Source: Desertibaculum subflavum (lineage in GTDB: Bacteria; Pseudomonadota; Alphaproteobacteria; Ferrovibrionales; Ferrovibrionaceae). From it: a stretch of DNA of 64,000 nt. Below are positions 56,549-64,000 of this stretch, piece after piece. The notes under the pieces were generated by a model, which was given only the letters and a program-made list of their open reading frames with translations, had not been told where the DNA came from and made no database searches. The translations under genes were made by a program, and so were the position numbers. Location: the NCBI GenBank assembly GCA_003576705.1, contig QOZS01000005.1:62001-126000 (forward strand). The letters run 5' to 3'. Position 1 is the first letter of the stretch, and each line of letters starts with the position of its first letter.

Positions 56549-56691
56549 CGTCGGCGTCTATGGTTACCGGTAGCGAGACAACGTCCGGTGTCGGGCGAAA
56601 GACGCGCAGCGCGATGCGTTCGGTCGTCGAGAGTGAAGTCGAATACGCCCGGGCCGGGGGGAACGGGCGACGGGGGCGGGGGATTGAGGCG

Positions 56692-56904
56692 ATGACCCTA
56701 CTCGATCGCGGTCCGGAGACGCCGCGGCGGATGTATTCGTGGCGGCGGACGTTACTTTTCTTCGTCCTTGCCGCCTTGATCGGATGGGCGGGCGTGTTCG
56801 GAGCGATCTATACGACCCTGGTGGTTCTCGACCTGGTCGCGCAGCCTGACATCGCTCAGGACGTCAATGCGCTGGAGAAGATTGCGCCGGCCGGCGGCAA
56901 ATAA
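56692..56904 (+). CDS. Small single-helix membrane protein under sigma-54 promoter, unknown
   Basis: This 70-residue protein has a basic N-terminus (PRRMYSWRRT), one long hydrophobic helix (about 20-45, LLFFVLAALIGWAGVFGAIY) and a short acidic C-terminal tail (QPDIAQDVNALEKIAP). The ATG has GGGGGATTGAGG upstream. An in-frame ATG at 56560, exactly at the predicted transcription start, would give 114 residues on a leaderless message with an Arg/Gly-rich extension. No family is recognised. It is not a PEP-CTERM protein. Confidence 0.6.
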   Translation: MTLLDRGPETPRRMYSWRRTLLFFVLAALIGWAGVFGAIYTTLVVLDLVAQPDIAQDVNALEKIAPAGGK

Positions 56905-56927
56905 CCCTGGCAAACAGCGCCGCCCGG

Positions 56928-58046
56928 CTACGCCGGCCCGCCGGCATAGATCTGGTCGTAGATCGAGGTCATCGCCTGCAGCGTATAGACTGACCGTGCA
57001 CGATCGAGGTTCGCGGCGCCGATACGCTGTCCGAGCTCGGGTTCGACGATGAGCGCCTCGATGGCCTGCCCCAGCGCCGAAGCATCGCCCGCGGCGACGA
57101 TGAACGGCCGGTTCGACTGATCCACCATCTGGGCGATGTCGCCGACGTCCACCGACGCCACCGGTAGACCCGCGGCCATCGCCTCCAGCACGCCGAGCGG
57201 CATCTGTTCGGTATCCGACGACACCGCGAAGACGTCCATCGCGGCGAGGTAGTCCTCGGGCGCTGGCGTGGGGCCGACGAAAATTGTGCGCCCGGCCACG
57301 CCGCGGTCATGTGCGAGGGCTTCGATCGCCTCGCGTTGCGGCCCGTCCCCCACGATAAGCAGCCGGCAATCGGGCCGCCGCGCGGCTAGCCCGGCGAAGG
57401 CCTCGACCAGACGGCCTACATTCTTCTCCGGCCGCAATCGCGCCACTGTCCCGATCAGGCGCTCGCCGGCGCGCTTGCCGATCCGCTCGGCCGCAAGGGC
57501 ACGGTCTGCCCCGGCGAAGCGCTCGACGTCGACGCCGTTGGGCACCAGCAGCAGCTTGGTGGCCGGGAGCTTCCAACGATCGGTCGCGATCTTGTAGAGC
57601 GTCAGGGAGGGCAGCACGACGGTCGTGTGCGAACCGCCCAAGGCCAGGCGCCGAAACATGACTCGGCGCCATATCTGGCGGTCGACCTCTTCCGGGCCGA
57701 ATCCATCCTCGATGTGGATATGGCGCGAGAGCGGGCGGAACCGGTTCGCCATCGCCCACTCGATGGCGCCCCAATTATAGGTGATCAGTGCTTCGGGCTT
57801 GAGATCGGCGAGGGCGCGTCGAAAGGCCGGGATGTTCCCGGCGGACTTTCTGCGCCCCGCCATGAGATCGATCGTCTCGAACGGCACTTCCGGCGCCAGC
57901 AGCGACAGCGCCGCATAGTCGCTGTCCATGGCGATCAGCAGGTGGTGATATTTTCGTCCCAATGCGTTGGCGATCTGCGCGAAGCGCCGCTGCGGGCCGC
58001 CGATCGCCAATGTGGAGAAGACATGGAGCAGCCGAACAGCTGGCAA
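56928..58046 (-). CDS. Glycosyltransferase family 4 (GT-B)
   Basis: This 372-residue cytoplasmic glycosyltransferase has an N-terminal HVFSTLAIGGPQRRFAQIAN acceptor domain. The family-4 donor part includes VPNGVDVERFAG, IGTVARLRPEKNVGRLVEAF, LLIVGDGPQREAIEAL and the catalytic acidic motif SDTEQMPLGVLEAMAAGLPV. The start is TTG, four bases after the stop of the previous minus-strand gene; no ATG or GTG fits the N-terminus. It probably adds a sugar to the EPS repeat unit made by this locus. Confidence 0.87.
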   Translation of the reverse strand: MPAVRLLHVFSTLAIGGPQRRFAQIANALGRKYHHLLIAMDSDYAALSLLAPEVPFETIDLMAGRRKSAGNIPAFRRALADLKPEALITYNWGAIEWAMANRFRPLSRHIHIEDGFGPEEVDRQIWRRVMFRRLALGGSHTTVVLPSLTLYKIATDRWKLPATKLLLVPNGVDVERFAGADRALAAERIGKRAGERLIGTVARLRPEKNVGRLVEAFAGLAARRPDCRLLIVGDGPQREAIEALAHDRGVAGRTIFVGPTPAPEDYLAAMDVFAVSSDTEQMPLGVLEAMAAGLPVASVDVGDIAQMVDQSNRPFIVAAGDASALGQAIEALIVEPELGQRIGAANLDRARSVYTLQAMTSIYDQIYAGGPA

Positions 58047-58050
58047 TTGA

Positions 58051-60147
58051 CTACGCCTTCGGCGCGAAAGGCTTGATGGCAGCGGCAACGAACGCGCCGT
58101 GATCCGCGACGGGCTTCCACCCGAGGATCCGTTTCTCCTGGCTGGTATCGAACTGGGCCGACAGGCCGCGCGACTTGATGTCCCAATGGGTTGGTCGCAC
58201 GGCATCGCCCCGTCCGGCCGCTCGCTTCAAAGCCCACTTTGCCGCCTCCAGCACCGTCAGCTTCCAAGGGGCATTGCCGTGGAATTGCAGCGGGCGTTCC
58301 ATCGCGTTCCCGAGCAGGCGAACGTATTCGCGCGCGGTCAATCGAACATCGCCGATCAGATTCAGCGTCTTGCCGGCGGCTTCGGGTGCCGTGAGCGCCT
58401 GAACCGTTGCGCGCGCCACGTCTTCGACCAGGACGAAGGGCAACGGATGGCGTCCGTCGTCCCAGCCCATGAAATGCTGTTCGTTGTTGAAGAAGCCGAC
58501 GCCGGAATGGAACGGAAGCCCGCCGTCTCCGACGACGACGCCGGGGCGCAGGATGACGACGGCGAGCGAAGATCCCCGTGCAACCTCCATGGCGGCGCGC
58601 TCGGCGAGCGCCTTGCCGCGAGCGTAGACCGCCCGCTGGGGCAATTTCGGGTCGGTCGGGGTCTCGGCGGTAACGGCGGCGCCCGCATCGCCGAGATAGA
58701 GGGCGGCAATGGTGCTGAAGTGAACCAGCCGGTCCACGCCGCGAGCGACGCAAGCTTCCGCGACCAGCCGGGCGCCCGTGACCATGCTTTCGATGATTTC
58801 GCTATCGGTCGCTCCGGCGGCACCTTGCGCCAGGTTGACGACATGCCGCGCCGAGCCGATGCAGCGGGCCACCGCCTCCGGATCATGCACGTCGCCGCGC
58901 ACCATCTGCACCCTGGAATCGCGAAACTCCGACGGCAGGGCGTCGATGCCGCGCGCCAGGATGGAAAGGCGCTTGCCTTCCCGGAGCAGGGCGCGGACCA
59001 GATGCGTGCCGATGAATCCGGTCCCGCCCAGAATGGCGACGTCGCTTGCCGTCTCCGGACGGGCAGCTTGAGTGGCGGTGGCGGTCGCCGGGGCGCCGCT
59101 CGGAGCGCCCACATCGGCGGCAATCTTCTCGCACAGGGTTACGAGCTTCGCCCCGAACCTGCCGTCGAGCGAAGGCACGGAGCTTCCGGGGAAATGGAAA
59201 GCTGCGATCGAGTTCTTCATGCTCAGGAAGAACGGATCGTTGCGCGGCAACAGCTTGAGGAGCGAACCGGCGTAGCGGGCAATGCTGCCAGCGCCCTGCG
59301 TGGCGAATTGCGTCGCCATCGAGATTCCGCCGATTGCCACATCGGTGAAGTCCGGATAGCGGCTTCTCAGCTGCGCGACGGTCCGATTGTTGAGGATGTC
59401 CGCGCATACCACGCCATCGGTGCCGACGACGCTGACTTGCCAGCAGGGGAAGTCGCGCCCGACGGCGAATTGCAGATCGGCGCTCGCCTTCTCGCACCGA
59501 AGCGAGACGTGCCAGACCGGATAGAACGAATGCTGTTCATTGATGGGCAGCGGCCTTCCCGCCGTTGCCGACACGTCCAAGGCGTCGCCGAGCAAGGCCA
59601 GAACCTGCGAAAGCGGGTGCACCGCCTGTTCCAGAAGAATGTTCTTCGGCTCGGCGAACATCCAGTGACCGAACTGCCGGGCCACCAGCTGGCGCAACGG
59701 CACGTTGTACAGGACGTGGACGTGCTCGATGCGGCCGATCTTCGGCACTGCCGCCATGAGCTTCAGAAAGGCCGGATGGCAGACGAAATTCTGATTCACG
59801 CCCAGGCGGCCGGGTGTGGGGAGGGCGGCCAGCGCTTCCGCGTCCGAACCATGCGCGGCCATCGGCTTCTCGAGCAGGACATCGATCCCCGCCTGCAACA
59901 AAGGCTCGGCGACGGCGCGGTGGAGAGGGGGCGGGACGGCGACGTGCGCCGATTGCGCGACCCGGCTGTCGATCAGCTCCTGCACATCGCTGAAGATGTT
60001 GGCCACGCGATGCCGTTTCGCGAGCCGTTCCGCCGCCGGTCGGTTCCGATCGACCACCGCGCTCAGTTCCACGCCGGGAAGGGCAGCAAGCGCATCTGCA
60101 TGGATGGCGGAGATATAACCCGCTCCGACGATAGCTACTCTGCGCAT
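58051..60147 (-). CDS. Gfo/Idh/MocA oxidoreductase fused to an SDR epimerase/reductase
   Basis: This 698-residue protein joins two NAD(P)-binding enzymes. Residues 1 to about 355 are a Gfo/Idh/MocA oxidoreductase: RRVAIVGAGYISAIHADALA, then LLEKPMAAHGSDAEALAAL with the family EKP motif. After an Ala/Thr-rich linker, residues about 370-698 are an extended SDR: DVAILGGTGFIGTHLVRALL and VYARGKALAERAA with the YxxxK pair. Two steps of nucleotide-sugar or sugar modification may be coupled. It is directly upstream of the glycosyltransferase gene. Confidence 0.88.
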   Translation of the reverse strand: MRRVAIVGAGYISAIHADALAALPGVELSAVVDRNRPAAERLAKRHRVANIFSDVQELIDSRVAQSAHVAVPPPLHRAVAEPLLQAGIDVLLEKPMAAHGSDAEALAALPTPGRLGVNQNFVCHPAFLKLMAAVPKIGRIEHVHVLYNVPLRQLVARQFGHWMFAEPKNILLEQAVHPLSQVLALLGDALDVSATAGRPLPINEQHSFYPVWHVSLRCEKASADLQFAVGRDFPCWQVSVVGTDGVVCADILNNRTVAQLRSRYPDFTDVAIGGISMATQFATQGAGSIARYAGSLLKLLPRNDPFFLSMKNSIAAFHFPGSSVPSLDGRFGAKLVTLCEKIAADVGAPSGAPATATATQAARPETASDVAILGGTGFIGTHLVRALLREGKRLSILARGIDALPSEFRDSRVQMVRGDVHDPEAVARCIGSARHVVNLAQGAAGATDSEIIESMVTGARLVAEACVARGVDRLVHFSTIAALYLGDAGAAVTAETPTDPKLPQRAVYARGKALAERAAMEVARGSSLAVVILRPGVVVGDGGLPFHSGVGFFNNEQHFMGWDDGRHPLPFVLVEDVARATVQALTAPEAAGKTLNLIGDVRLTAREYVRLLGNAMERPLQFHGNAPWKLTVLEAAKWALKRAAGRGDAVRPTHWDIKSRGLSAQFDTSQEKRILGWKPVADHGAFVAAAIKPFAPKA

Positions 60148-60281
60148 TCGATACCCGTCTCCGCGCCCGGCGCCTCAAGTGGCGCAACATGCTGAGATTT
60201 CTTTAACGTTAGAATAACCGACAAGCCATCCGGCCCGGAGAGATTTGGTCACCAAGGTTACGCGCCATTAGAGTTCAGGCG
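60148..60281. promoter_or_regulatory. Divergent intergenic region with a CtrA-like site
   Basis: These 134 bases separate the fusion gene (minus) and the amidase gene (plus). TTAA-N7-ATAA at 60203-60217 is one mismatch from a CtrA box. A short inverted repeat GTTA-GAA-TAAC lies in the same place. No clear -35/-10 pair was found. Confidence 0.25.
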
Positions 60282-61022
60282 ATGATTCCGGTGCGCGAGT
60301 CGCCGTCCCCCAATTGCGACGCCAGGCTGCCCGGCGTCCCCATCGATATTCTGCTGCTGCACTACACCGGCATGCAGAGCGCGGCGGCGGCGCTCGCCCG
60401 TCTGTGCGATCCGGCGGCAGAGGTCAGCGCCCACTACCTGATCGACGAGGATGGCACGATCCATCGCCTGGTGCCGGAGGATCGACGTGCCTGGCATGCC
60501 GGCAAGGCGCGCTGGCAGGGGGCCGAGGACATCAACGCCCGCTCGATCGGCATAGAGCTGGTCAATCCGGGCCACGAATGGGGCTATCGGCCGTTTCCCG
60601 AGGCGCAGATGGCGGCTCTCGAAGCGCTGGCGCTGGATATCGTGTCGCGGCAAGCGATTCCGCCGAGGCGCGTGCTCGGCCATTCCGACGTGGCGCCGAC
60701 GCGCAAGCAGGATCCCGGCGAGTTGTTCGACTGGGCGAGGCTTGCCCGGGCCGGGCTCGGCCTGTGGCCGCGCCCTGATTTCGTGCCACCATCCGACGTG
60801 CCGGCGGTGATGGCCGGTCAGCGCGGACCCGCGGTGCTCGATCTGCAGATCGCGCTCGACACCGTCGGCTATTGGGTCGAAGGCACCGGCCTGTTCGACC
60901 CGCTGACGGAAGCGGCCGTGACCGCCCTGCAGCGACACTTCCGTCCGCGTCGAGTGGACGGCATCGCCGATGCCGAGACCCAGGGGCTCGCCTTCCACCT
61001 GGCTGAGATCGCCGCAGCTTGA
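60282..61022 (+). CDS. N-acetylmuramoyl-L-alanine amidase, AmpD/AmiD type
   Basis: This 246-residue zinc amidase has an Amidase_2 domain (about 18-165). Zinc ligands are seen in LLLHYTG and VLGHSDVAPTRKQDPG, with SAHYLIDEDGTIHRLVPE between. A C-terminal PG_binding_1-like domain follows (about 180-240, GPAVLDLQIALDTVGY). It cleaves the bond between MurNAc and L-Ala. No signal sequence is apparent, so it may act on cytoplasmic muropeptides like AmpD. The -35 element of rnpB overlaps its stop. Confidence 0.92.
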   Translation: MIPVRESPSPNCDARLPGVPIDILLLHYTGMQSAAAALARLCDPAAEVSAHYLIDEDGTIHRLVPEDRRAWHAGKARWQGAEDINARSIGIELVNPGHEWGYRPFPEAQMAALEALALDIVSRQAIPPRRVLGHSDVAPTRKQDPGELFDWARLARAGLGLWPRPDFVPPSDVPAVMAGQRGPAVLDLQIALDTVGYWVEGTGLFDPLTEAAVTALQRHFRPRRVDGIADAETQGLAFHLAEIAAA

Positions 61023-61047
61023 CGCGGCGCGGGCAGCCACCTATCTG
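61019..61047 (+). promoter_or_regulatory. Promoter of rnpB
   Basis: TTGACG (61019-61024), a 17-base spacer and TATCTG (61042-61047). The predicted start near 61054 coincides with the first base of the RNase P RNA P1 helix. The -35 element contains the stop codon of the amidase gene. Confidence 0.65.
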
Positions 61048-61053
61048 GCGCAG

Positions 61054-61460
61054 GCCAGACGGCTGGATGACCGCGCGTGCTACGGGCTTGCCCGGCGGTG
61101 CGCGAGGAAAGTCCGGGCTCCACGGATGGACGGTGCCGGGTAACGCCCGGCGGGGGCGACCCCAGGGACAGTGCCACAGAGAACAGACCGCCCGCGCTTC
61201 CAGGCCTCGTGCCTGGGCCGCGGGCAAGGGTGAAACGGTGCGGTAAGAGCGCACCGCGGGACCGGCAACGGGACCGGCACGGCAAACCCCACCGGGAGCA
61301 AGACCAAATAGGGGCGGCGCGCCGGCGGCAACGCCGGCAGGCTCATCCGGCCGAGCCGTCCGGGTCGGTCGCGCGAGGCGTCCGGTAACGGGCGTCCCAG
61401 AGGAATGGTCATCACCCGGCGCGAGCCGGGCACAGAACCCGGCTTACAGGCCGTCTGGCA
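61054..61460 (+). ncRNA. rnpB: RNase P RNA (bacterial type A)
   Basis: This is the catalytic RNA of RNase P, which matures tRNA 5' ends. Conserved segments are GAGGAAAGTCCGGGCTCC (about 61104-61121), GGTGCGGTAAGAGCGCACC (61238-61256), GACCAAATAGGGG, and ACAGAACCCGGCTTA (61432-61446). P1 is closed by GCCAGACGGC (61054-61063) with GCCGTCTGGC (61450-61459); P2 by GATGACC (61066-61072) with GGTCATC (61407-61413). A CCCGGC-GCGA-GCCGGG hairpin precedes the 3' conserved block. The 3' end lies antisense to the last codons of the facing GNAT gene. Confidence 0.97.
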
Positions 61461-61965
61461 CTTTCATCGGTCCGACGTCGCGGACCATATAGGCGGCGTC
61501 GGCGCCATAGCTCGCCAGCTTGGCGCCGGGCGTGGCGTCGCCGGCAGCCCGGAAGCCAAGGCGCTTCCAGAAGGGCGCCGATCCGCCCACTGCCACCAGC
61601 GCAAGACAGGGCAGGCGCATATCGATCGCGAGCTCGACCATGCGGGCGACCAGGCTGGAGCCGTGTCCTCGACCAGCCACGGATGGCGCCAGGGCGATGT
61701 CGTGCAGGTACAGGCAATCGGCGCGCCCGGGCAGCTCTTCCAGCAGGGTGTTCAACGGGGGCGGCGCGCCGAGCCGGCCGGGATGTGCGATGGCGTAGCC
61801 GACCAGCGTCGAATCATCCGTCAGAGCGAGACAGCCCTGCGGAAACAGGCGCAGCCGCTCGGCGAACACCGCCGGCGCTTCCGGATGCGCGGCGTGGATG
61901 CGATCAGCCAATACGCTGACCGCCGGCAGGTCCGCGGCGCGCATCGGCCGCCAGGCGAGGCTCAC
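61444..61965 (-). CDS. GNAT-family N-acetyltransferase
   Basis: This is a 173-residue acetyltransferase. LYLHDIALAPSVAGRGHGSS covers the conserved strand and acetyl-CoA loop (Q/R-x-x-G-x-G/A), and FWKRLGFRAAGDA is the C-terminal motif. The GTG at 61965 overlaps the previous stop (GTGA) and fits the domain start; an ATG seven codons later is possible. A longer frame upstream is a shadow of the neighbouring gene. Its terminal codons are complementary to the 3' strand of rnpB P1. Confidence 0.85.
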   Translation of the reverse strand: MSLAWRPMRAADLPAVSVLADRIHAAHPEAPAVFAERLRLFPQGCLALTDDSTLVGYAIAHPGRLGAPPPLNTLLEELPGRADCLYLHDIALAPSVAGRGHGSSLVARMVELAIDMRLPCLALVAVGGSAPFWKRLGFRAAGDATPGAKLASYGADAAYMVRDVGPMKVPDGL

Positions 61966-62720
61966 CGCCGCTGCAGCACCTGGGTGAGGTCGCCGCGGAA
62001 GGCGTTCGACCCGACATGGGTGAGCTTGCTGCGCAGATCGACCCAGATCTCGCCGCCGGCGGCCTGCCAGCGGCGGCAGAAGGCATAATCCTCGCTCAGA
62101 TAGTTGCGGGTTTCCGGATCCACCATGGTGTCGAAGAAGGCGTAGTGGTTGTCGGAGCGCGGCAGGCCGGCGACATGCGGCACGTTGATCTTGAGCTCGG
62201 GATAGCGCTCGCGCATGCGCTCCAGCGCCGACCGGCGCAGCATCAGGAAGCCGGTCGCCACATAGCGTGCTTTCGCGAAGCCATCCTTCCCCTTGATTTC
62301 CTGGCCATCGAATTCGACGGCGTAGTGCAGCGAGACCGGCTCCGGTTCCGGATGCCCGGATCGGATCGCGCCGCCGATGCGCTGCCAGTCCAGCCATTTG
62401 ATCGGATAGACGCCGCCGACGACTTCATGCCCGCTATCGAGCATCCGGAACACCTGCTCCGGATCGAAGGCGATGTCGCTGTCGATGAACAGAAAGTGGC
62501 TGTATTGCGGTCGGTCGAGAAAAGTGGAAACCAGCGTATTGCGGGCGCGGGTGATCAGGCTCTCGTTGCCGAGCGTGTCGACCCAGAGCGGCAGGTTGCG
62601 CTCGAAGCACGCCTTCTGCAGCGCCAGCACCGATTTCAAGTAGTGATGCGTCACCATGTTGCCGTAGCACGGCGTGGCGACCCAGAGGCCGGTCGCGGCG
62701 TCGCCGCGCGTTTCCGTCAT
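61962..62720 (-). CDS. GT-A-type glycosyltransferase-like protein (Anp1/GT62-like)
   Basis: The 252-residue protein starts LWVATPCYGNMVTHHYLKS and has ARNTLVSTFLDRPQYSHFLF, then FIDSDIAFDPEQVFRML, in which DSD is a DxD-like metal/nucleotide-sugar site. VVGGVYPIK and YLSEDYAFCRRWQAAGGEIW are also typical of GT-A enzymes. Bacterial proteins of this type resemble fungal Anp1 mannosyltransferases, and many are of unknown role. Acceptor not known. Confidence 0.72.
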   Translation of the reverse strand: MTETRGDAATGLWVATPCYGNMVTHHYLKSVLALQKACFERNLPLWVDTLGNESLITRARNTLVSTFLDRPQYSHFLFIDSDIAFDPEQVFRMLDSGHEVVGGVYPIKWLDWQRIGGAIRSGHPEPEPVSLHYAVEFDGQEIKGKDGFAKARYVATGFLMLRRSALERMRERYPELKINVPHVAGLPRSDNHYAFFDTMVDPETRNYLSEDYAFCRRWQAAGGEIWVDLRSKLTHVGSNAFRGDLTQVLQRR

Positions 62721-62760
62721 CGACCGCTATCGACCTCCTGCTCCTGGCCCGCGCCGGCGC

Positions 62761-64000
62761 TCATTTGCCGAGAATGCCCTTCAGCGGATTGGGCAGGCTG
62801 GGTGCGCTCGGCGTGGTGGTGCCGTCCGAAGTGCCGCCCGGAATCGGTACGGCACCCTTCAGCGCATCCATCGCCTTGCCGGTCGCGGCATCCTTCAGCA
62901 TGGCGCCGAGATCGGGCCGATAGCTGATATTGTGCCATGGCCCGGTGACGATCACCGGCACGGTAATCCCGGTTGCATCCTCCTTGCCGCCCTGGCCCTT
63001 GGTGGTCGCGGCGAGCTTCGGCTCCAGGCGATAGTTCACCGTCTTCGGCGGCATCTCGACCGTGCCCTTGCCGGTGACGCGCAGCAGCGGCGATTTCATC
63101 TGCAGATCGTCGTTGCTGACGATGCCGTTGACGATCTTGAACGTGCCGGTGAGCTCCGAGAAGTCGGTTTGCTTCGTCGAGCCCGTCAGGCCGCCGGTCA
63201 CCGCGCTTTTCACGTCGCGGGCCGCCTGCACGATCTCCGCCAGGTCGAAGCCCTTGATGGCGCCGTCGCGGAAATCGATCTTGCCCTGACCCGCCAGGCT
63301 CGAGACGATTTCCTTCTGCGACTTGCCGCGGCCGTTCACGGCGTAGTCGAGCGCGCCCTTGCCGGTAAGGCGTTCGCTGTCGGTGGCCGCTTTGAGCAGC
63401 GGACCGACCTGAATGCCCTGCAGGTCGAACGATTGCTCGATAGCGGGCACGGGGCCGGAGCCGTCCAGCACCACGCGGCCCTGGCCCTTGCCGTCATAAA
63501 GCGCCATCTCCTTGAGGTCGACCTGCAGCCGGCCGTTGCGCAGCAGCGCGGCGATCACACTCTTGCCGACTTCGATCTTCCGTACCTTGAGCGAGCCGAC
63601 CGAGAGGTCGAACTGCGCGTCGGCCGCCTTCAACGGCGCGACGTCGATCGGATCGCTGCTCCATTCGGTCGGGCCCGCCTGCTGGTCTTTCGCCGGCGGT
63701 GCCTCGGGCGGCAGATACGGATTGACGTCCAGAGCCGCGATGTCGAGCTTGCCCTTGAGCGAGGGGCGGGCGCCGGTGGTGTCGACCGAGACTTCGCCGG
63801 TCGACTTGATCTCGTCCAGCGCGATCTGCGCGTTGGTGAAGCTGTAGCGCGGGCCGGCGACGCCGACCTTGCCCTTGATCGAGAGCGGACCCATGGTCTT
63901 CTCGCGTGCCTCGATCGGCGATCCGGCCCAGGCCGCCAGTTCCTTGACCGACGGGACTGCGAGGTCGACATCCCCGTCGACCTTGAGCTGCTTGCCGGTC
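62761..64000 (-). CDS. AsmA-family protein, 5' part outside window
   Basis: About 413 C-terminal residues are visible and the frame is open to the window edge (reading from 63999). Segments such as SERLTGKGALDYAVNGRGKS, the repeated beta-rich pattern, and VTGPWHNISYRPDLGAML near the end are typical of AsmA/AsmA_2 domains. AsmA-like proteins span the periplasm and are thought to move phospholipids to the outer membrane. The ATG at 63894 is internal. The C-terminus is Pro/Gly/Thr-rich and ends LKGILGK. Confidence 0.88.
   Translation of the reverse strand, partial: TGKQLKVDGDVDLAVPSVKELAAWAGSPIEAREKTMGPLSIKGKVGVAGPRYSFTNAQIALDEIKSTGEVSVDTTGARPSLKGKLDIAALDVNPYLPPEAPPAKDQQAGPTEWSSDPIDVAPLKAADAQFDLSVGSLKVRKIEVGKSVIAALLRNGRLQVDLKEMALYDGKGQGRVVLDGSGPVPAIEQSFDLQGIQVGPLLKAATDSERLTGKGALDYAVNGRGKSQKEIVSSLAGQGKIDFRDGAIKGFDLAEIVQAARDVKSAVTGGLTGSTKQTDFSELTGTFKIVNGIVSNDDLQMKSPLLRVTGKGTVEMPPKTVNYRLEPKLAATTKGQGGKEDATGITVPVIVTGPWHNISYRPDLGAMLKDAATGKAMDALKGAVPIPGGTSDGTTTPSAPSLPNPLKGILGK

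Overview
The window is GC-rich chromosomal DNA that is almost fully coding, with many stop/start overlaps. No rRNA, recognisable tRNA, CRISPR array, insertion sequence or phage gene was seen. The gene content points to an alphaproteobacterium, probably of the Rhodospirillales/Hyphomicrobiales type: DUF2336 and DUF1127 proteins, an fsa-DUF484-xerC cluster, a mesaconyl-CoA hydratase/malyl-CoA lyase pair of the ethylmalonyl-CoA pathway, and an alphaproteobacterial-style type A RNase P RNA. The assignment is inferred from gene families only.

Region 1 (1-8 kb) is catabolic and regulatory. It holds the end of an acyl-CoA dehydrogenase, one CoA-transferase subunit and an FCD-type GntR regulator. Facing them is a minus-strand operon: DUF1127, PhzF-like isomerase, GNAT and a tartrate/D-malate dehydrogenase. 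A divergent MocR-type regulator carries a palindrome over its own start codon. A two-helix membrane protein and an AEC transporter follow. Region 2 (8-18.5 kb) has a complete five-gene branched-chain-amino-acid-type ABC importer, a beta-lactamase-fold hydrolase, a glyoxalase-like protein and two tandem feruloyl-CoA synthase paralogues. This looks like an uptake and CoA-activation module for aromatic or other organic acids.

Region 3 (18.5-32.5 kb) is mostly housekeeping: YejA-like peptide-binding protein, XerC, DUF484, fructose-6-phosphate aldolase, an ATC-hydrolase-family protein, DUF2336, a Sel1/SPOR protein, glycerol kinase, a BepA-like M48 protease, a divergent gamma-glutamyltransferase-like lipoprotein, an aminotransferase, an orphan NitT/TauT-type ATPase and two duplicated cupins, one without metal ligands. 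Region 4 (32.7-38.4 kb) is a complete urease operon, ureDABCEFG plus hupE/ureJ. Region 5 (38.4-43.6 kb) has the mesaconyl-CoA hydratase/CoA lyase pair, an MFS-acyltransferase fusion and an M20 deacylase.

Region 6 (43.7-60.2 kb) is an exosortase A (XrtA) exopolysaccharide locus: mlaA lipoprotein, xrtA-epsI fusion, XrtA-type amidotransferase, a small unknown gene, the PrsK/PrsR two-component system, TPR protein PrsT and a TIGR03013-type sugar transferase. PrsR is a sigma-54 activator. Just downstream lies a strong sigma-54 -24/-12 promoter match with a near-perfect 21-bp palindrome about 100 bp upstream of its predicted start. It points at an uncharacterised 70-residue membrane protein and is the most interesting signal here. 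A family-4 glycosyltransferase and a rare Gfo/Idh-SDR fusion complete the sugar cluster. Region 7 (60.2-64 kb) has a cell-wall amidase, rnpB with its own promoter, a GNAT, a glycosyltransferase-like protein and an AsmA-family protein cut by the window end.

All ten tail-to-tail junctions overlap or are separated by at most 23 bp, three by interlocked CTAG stops. No convincing hairpin-plus-T-tract terminator was found anywhere.
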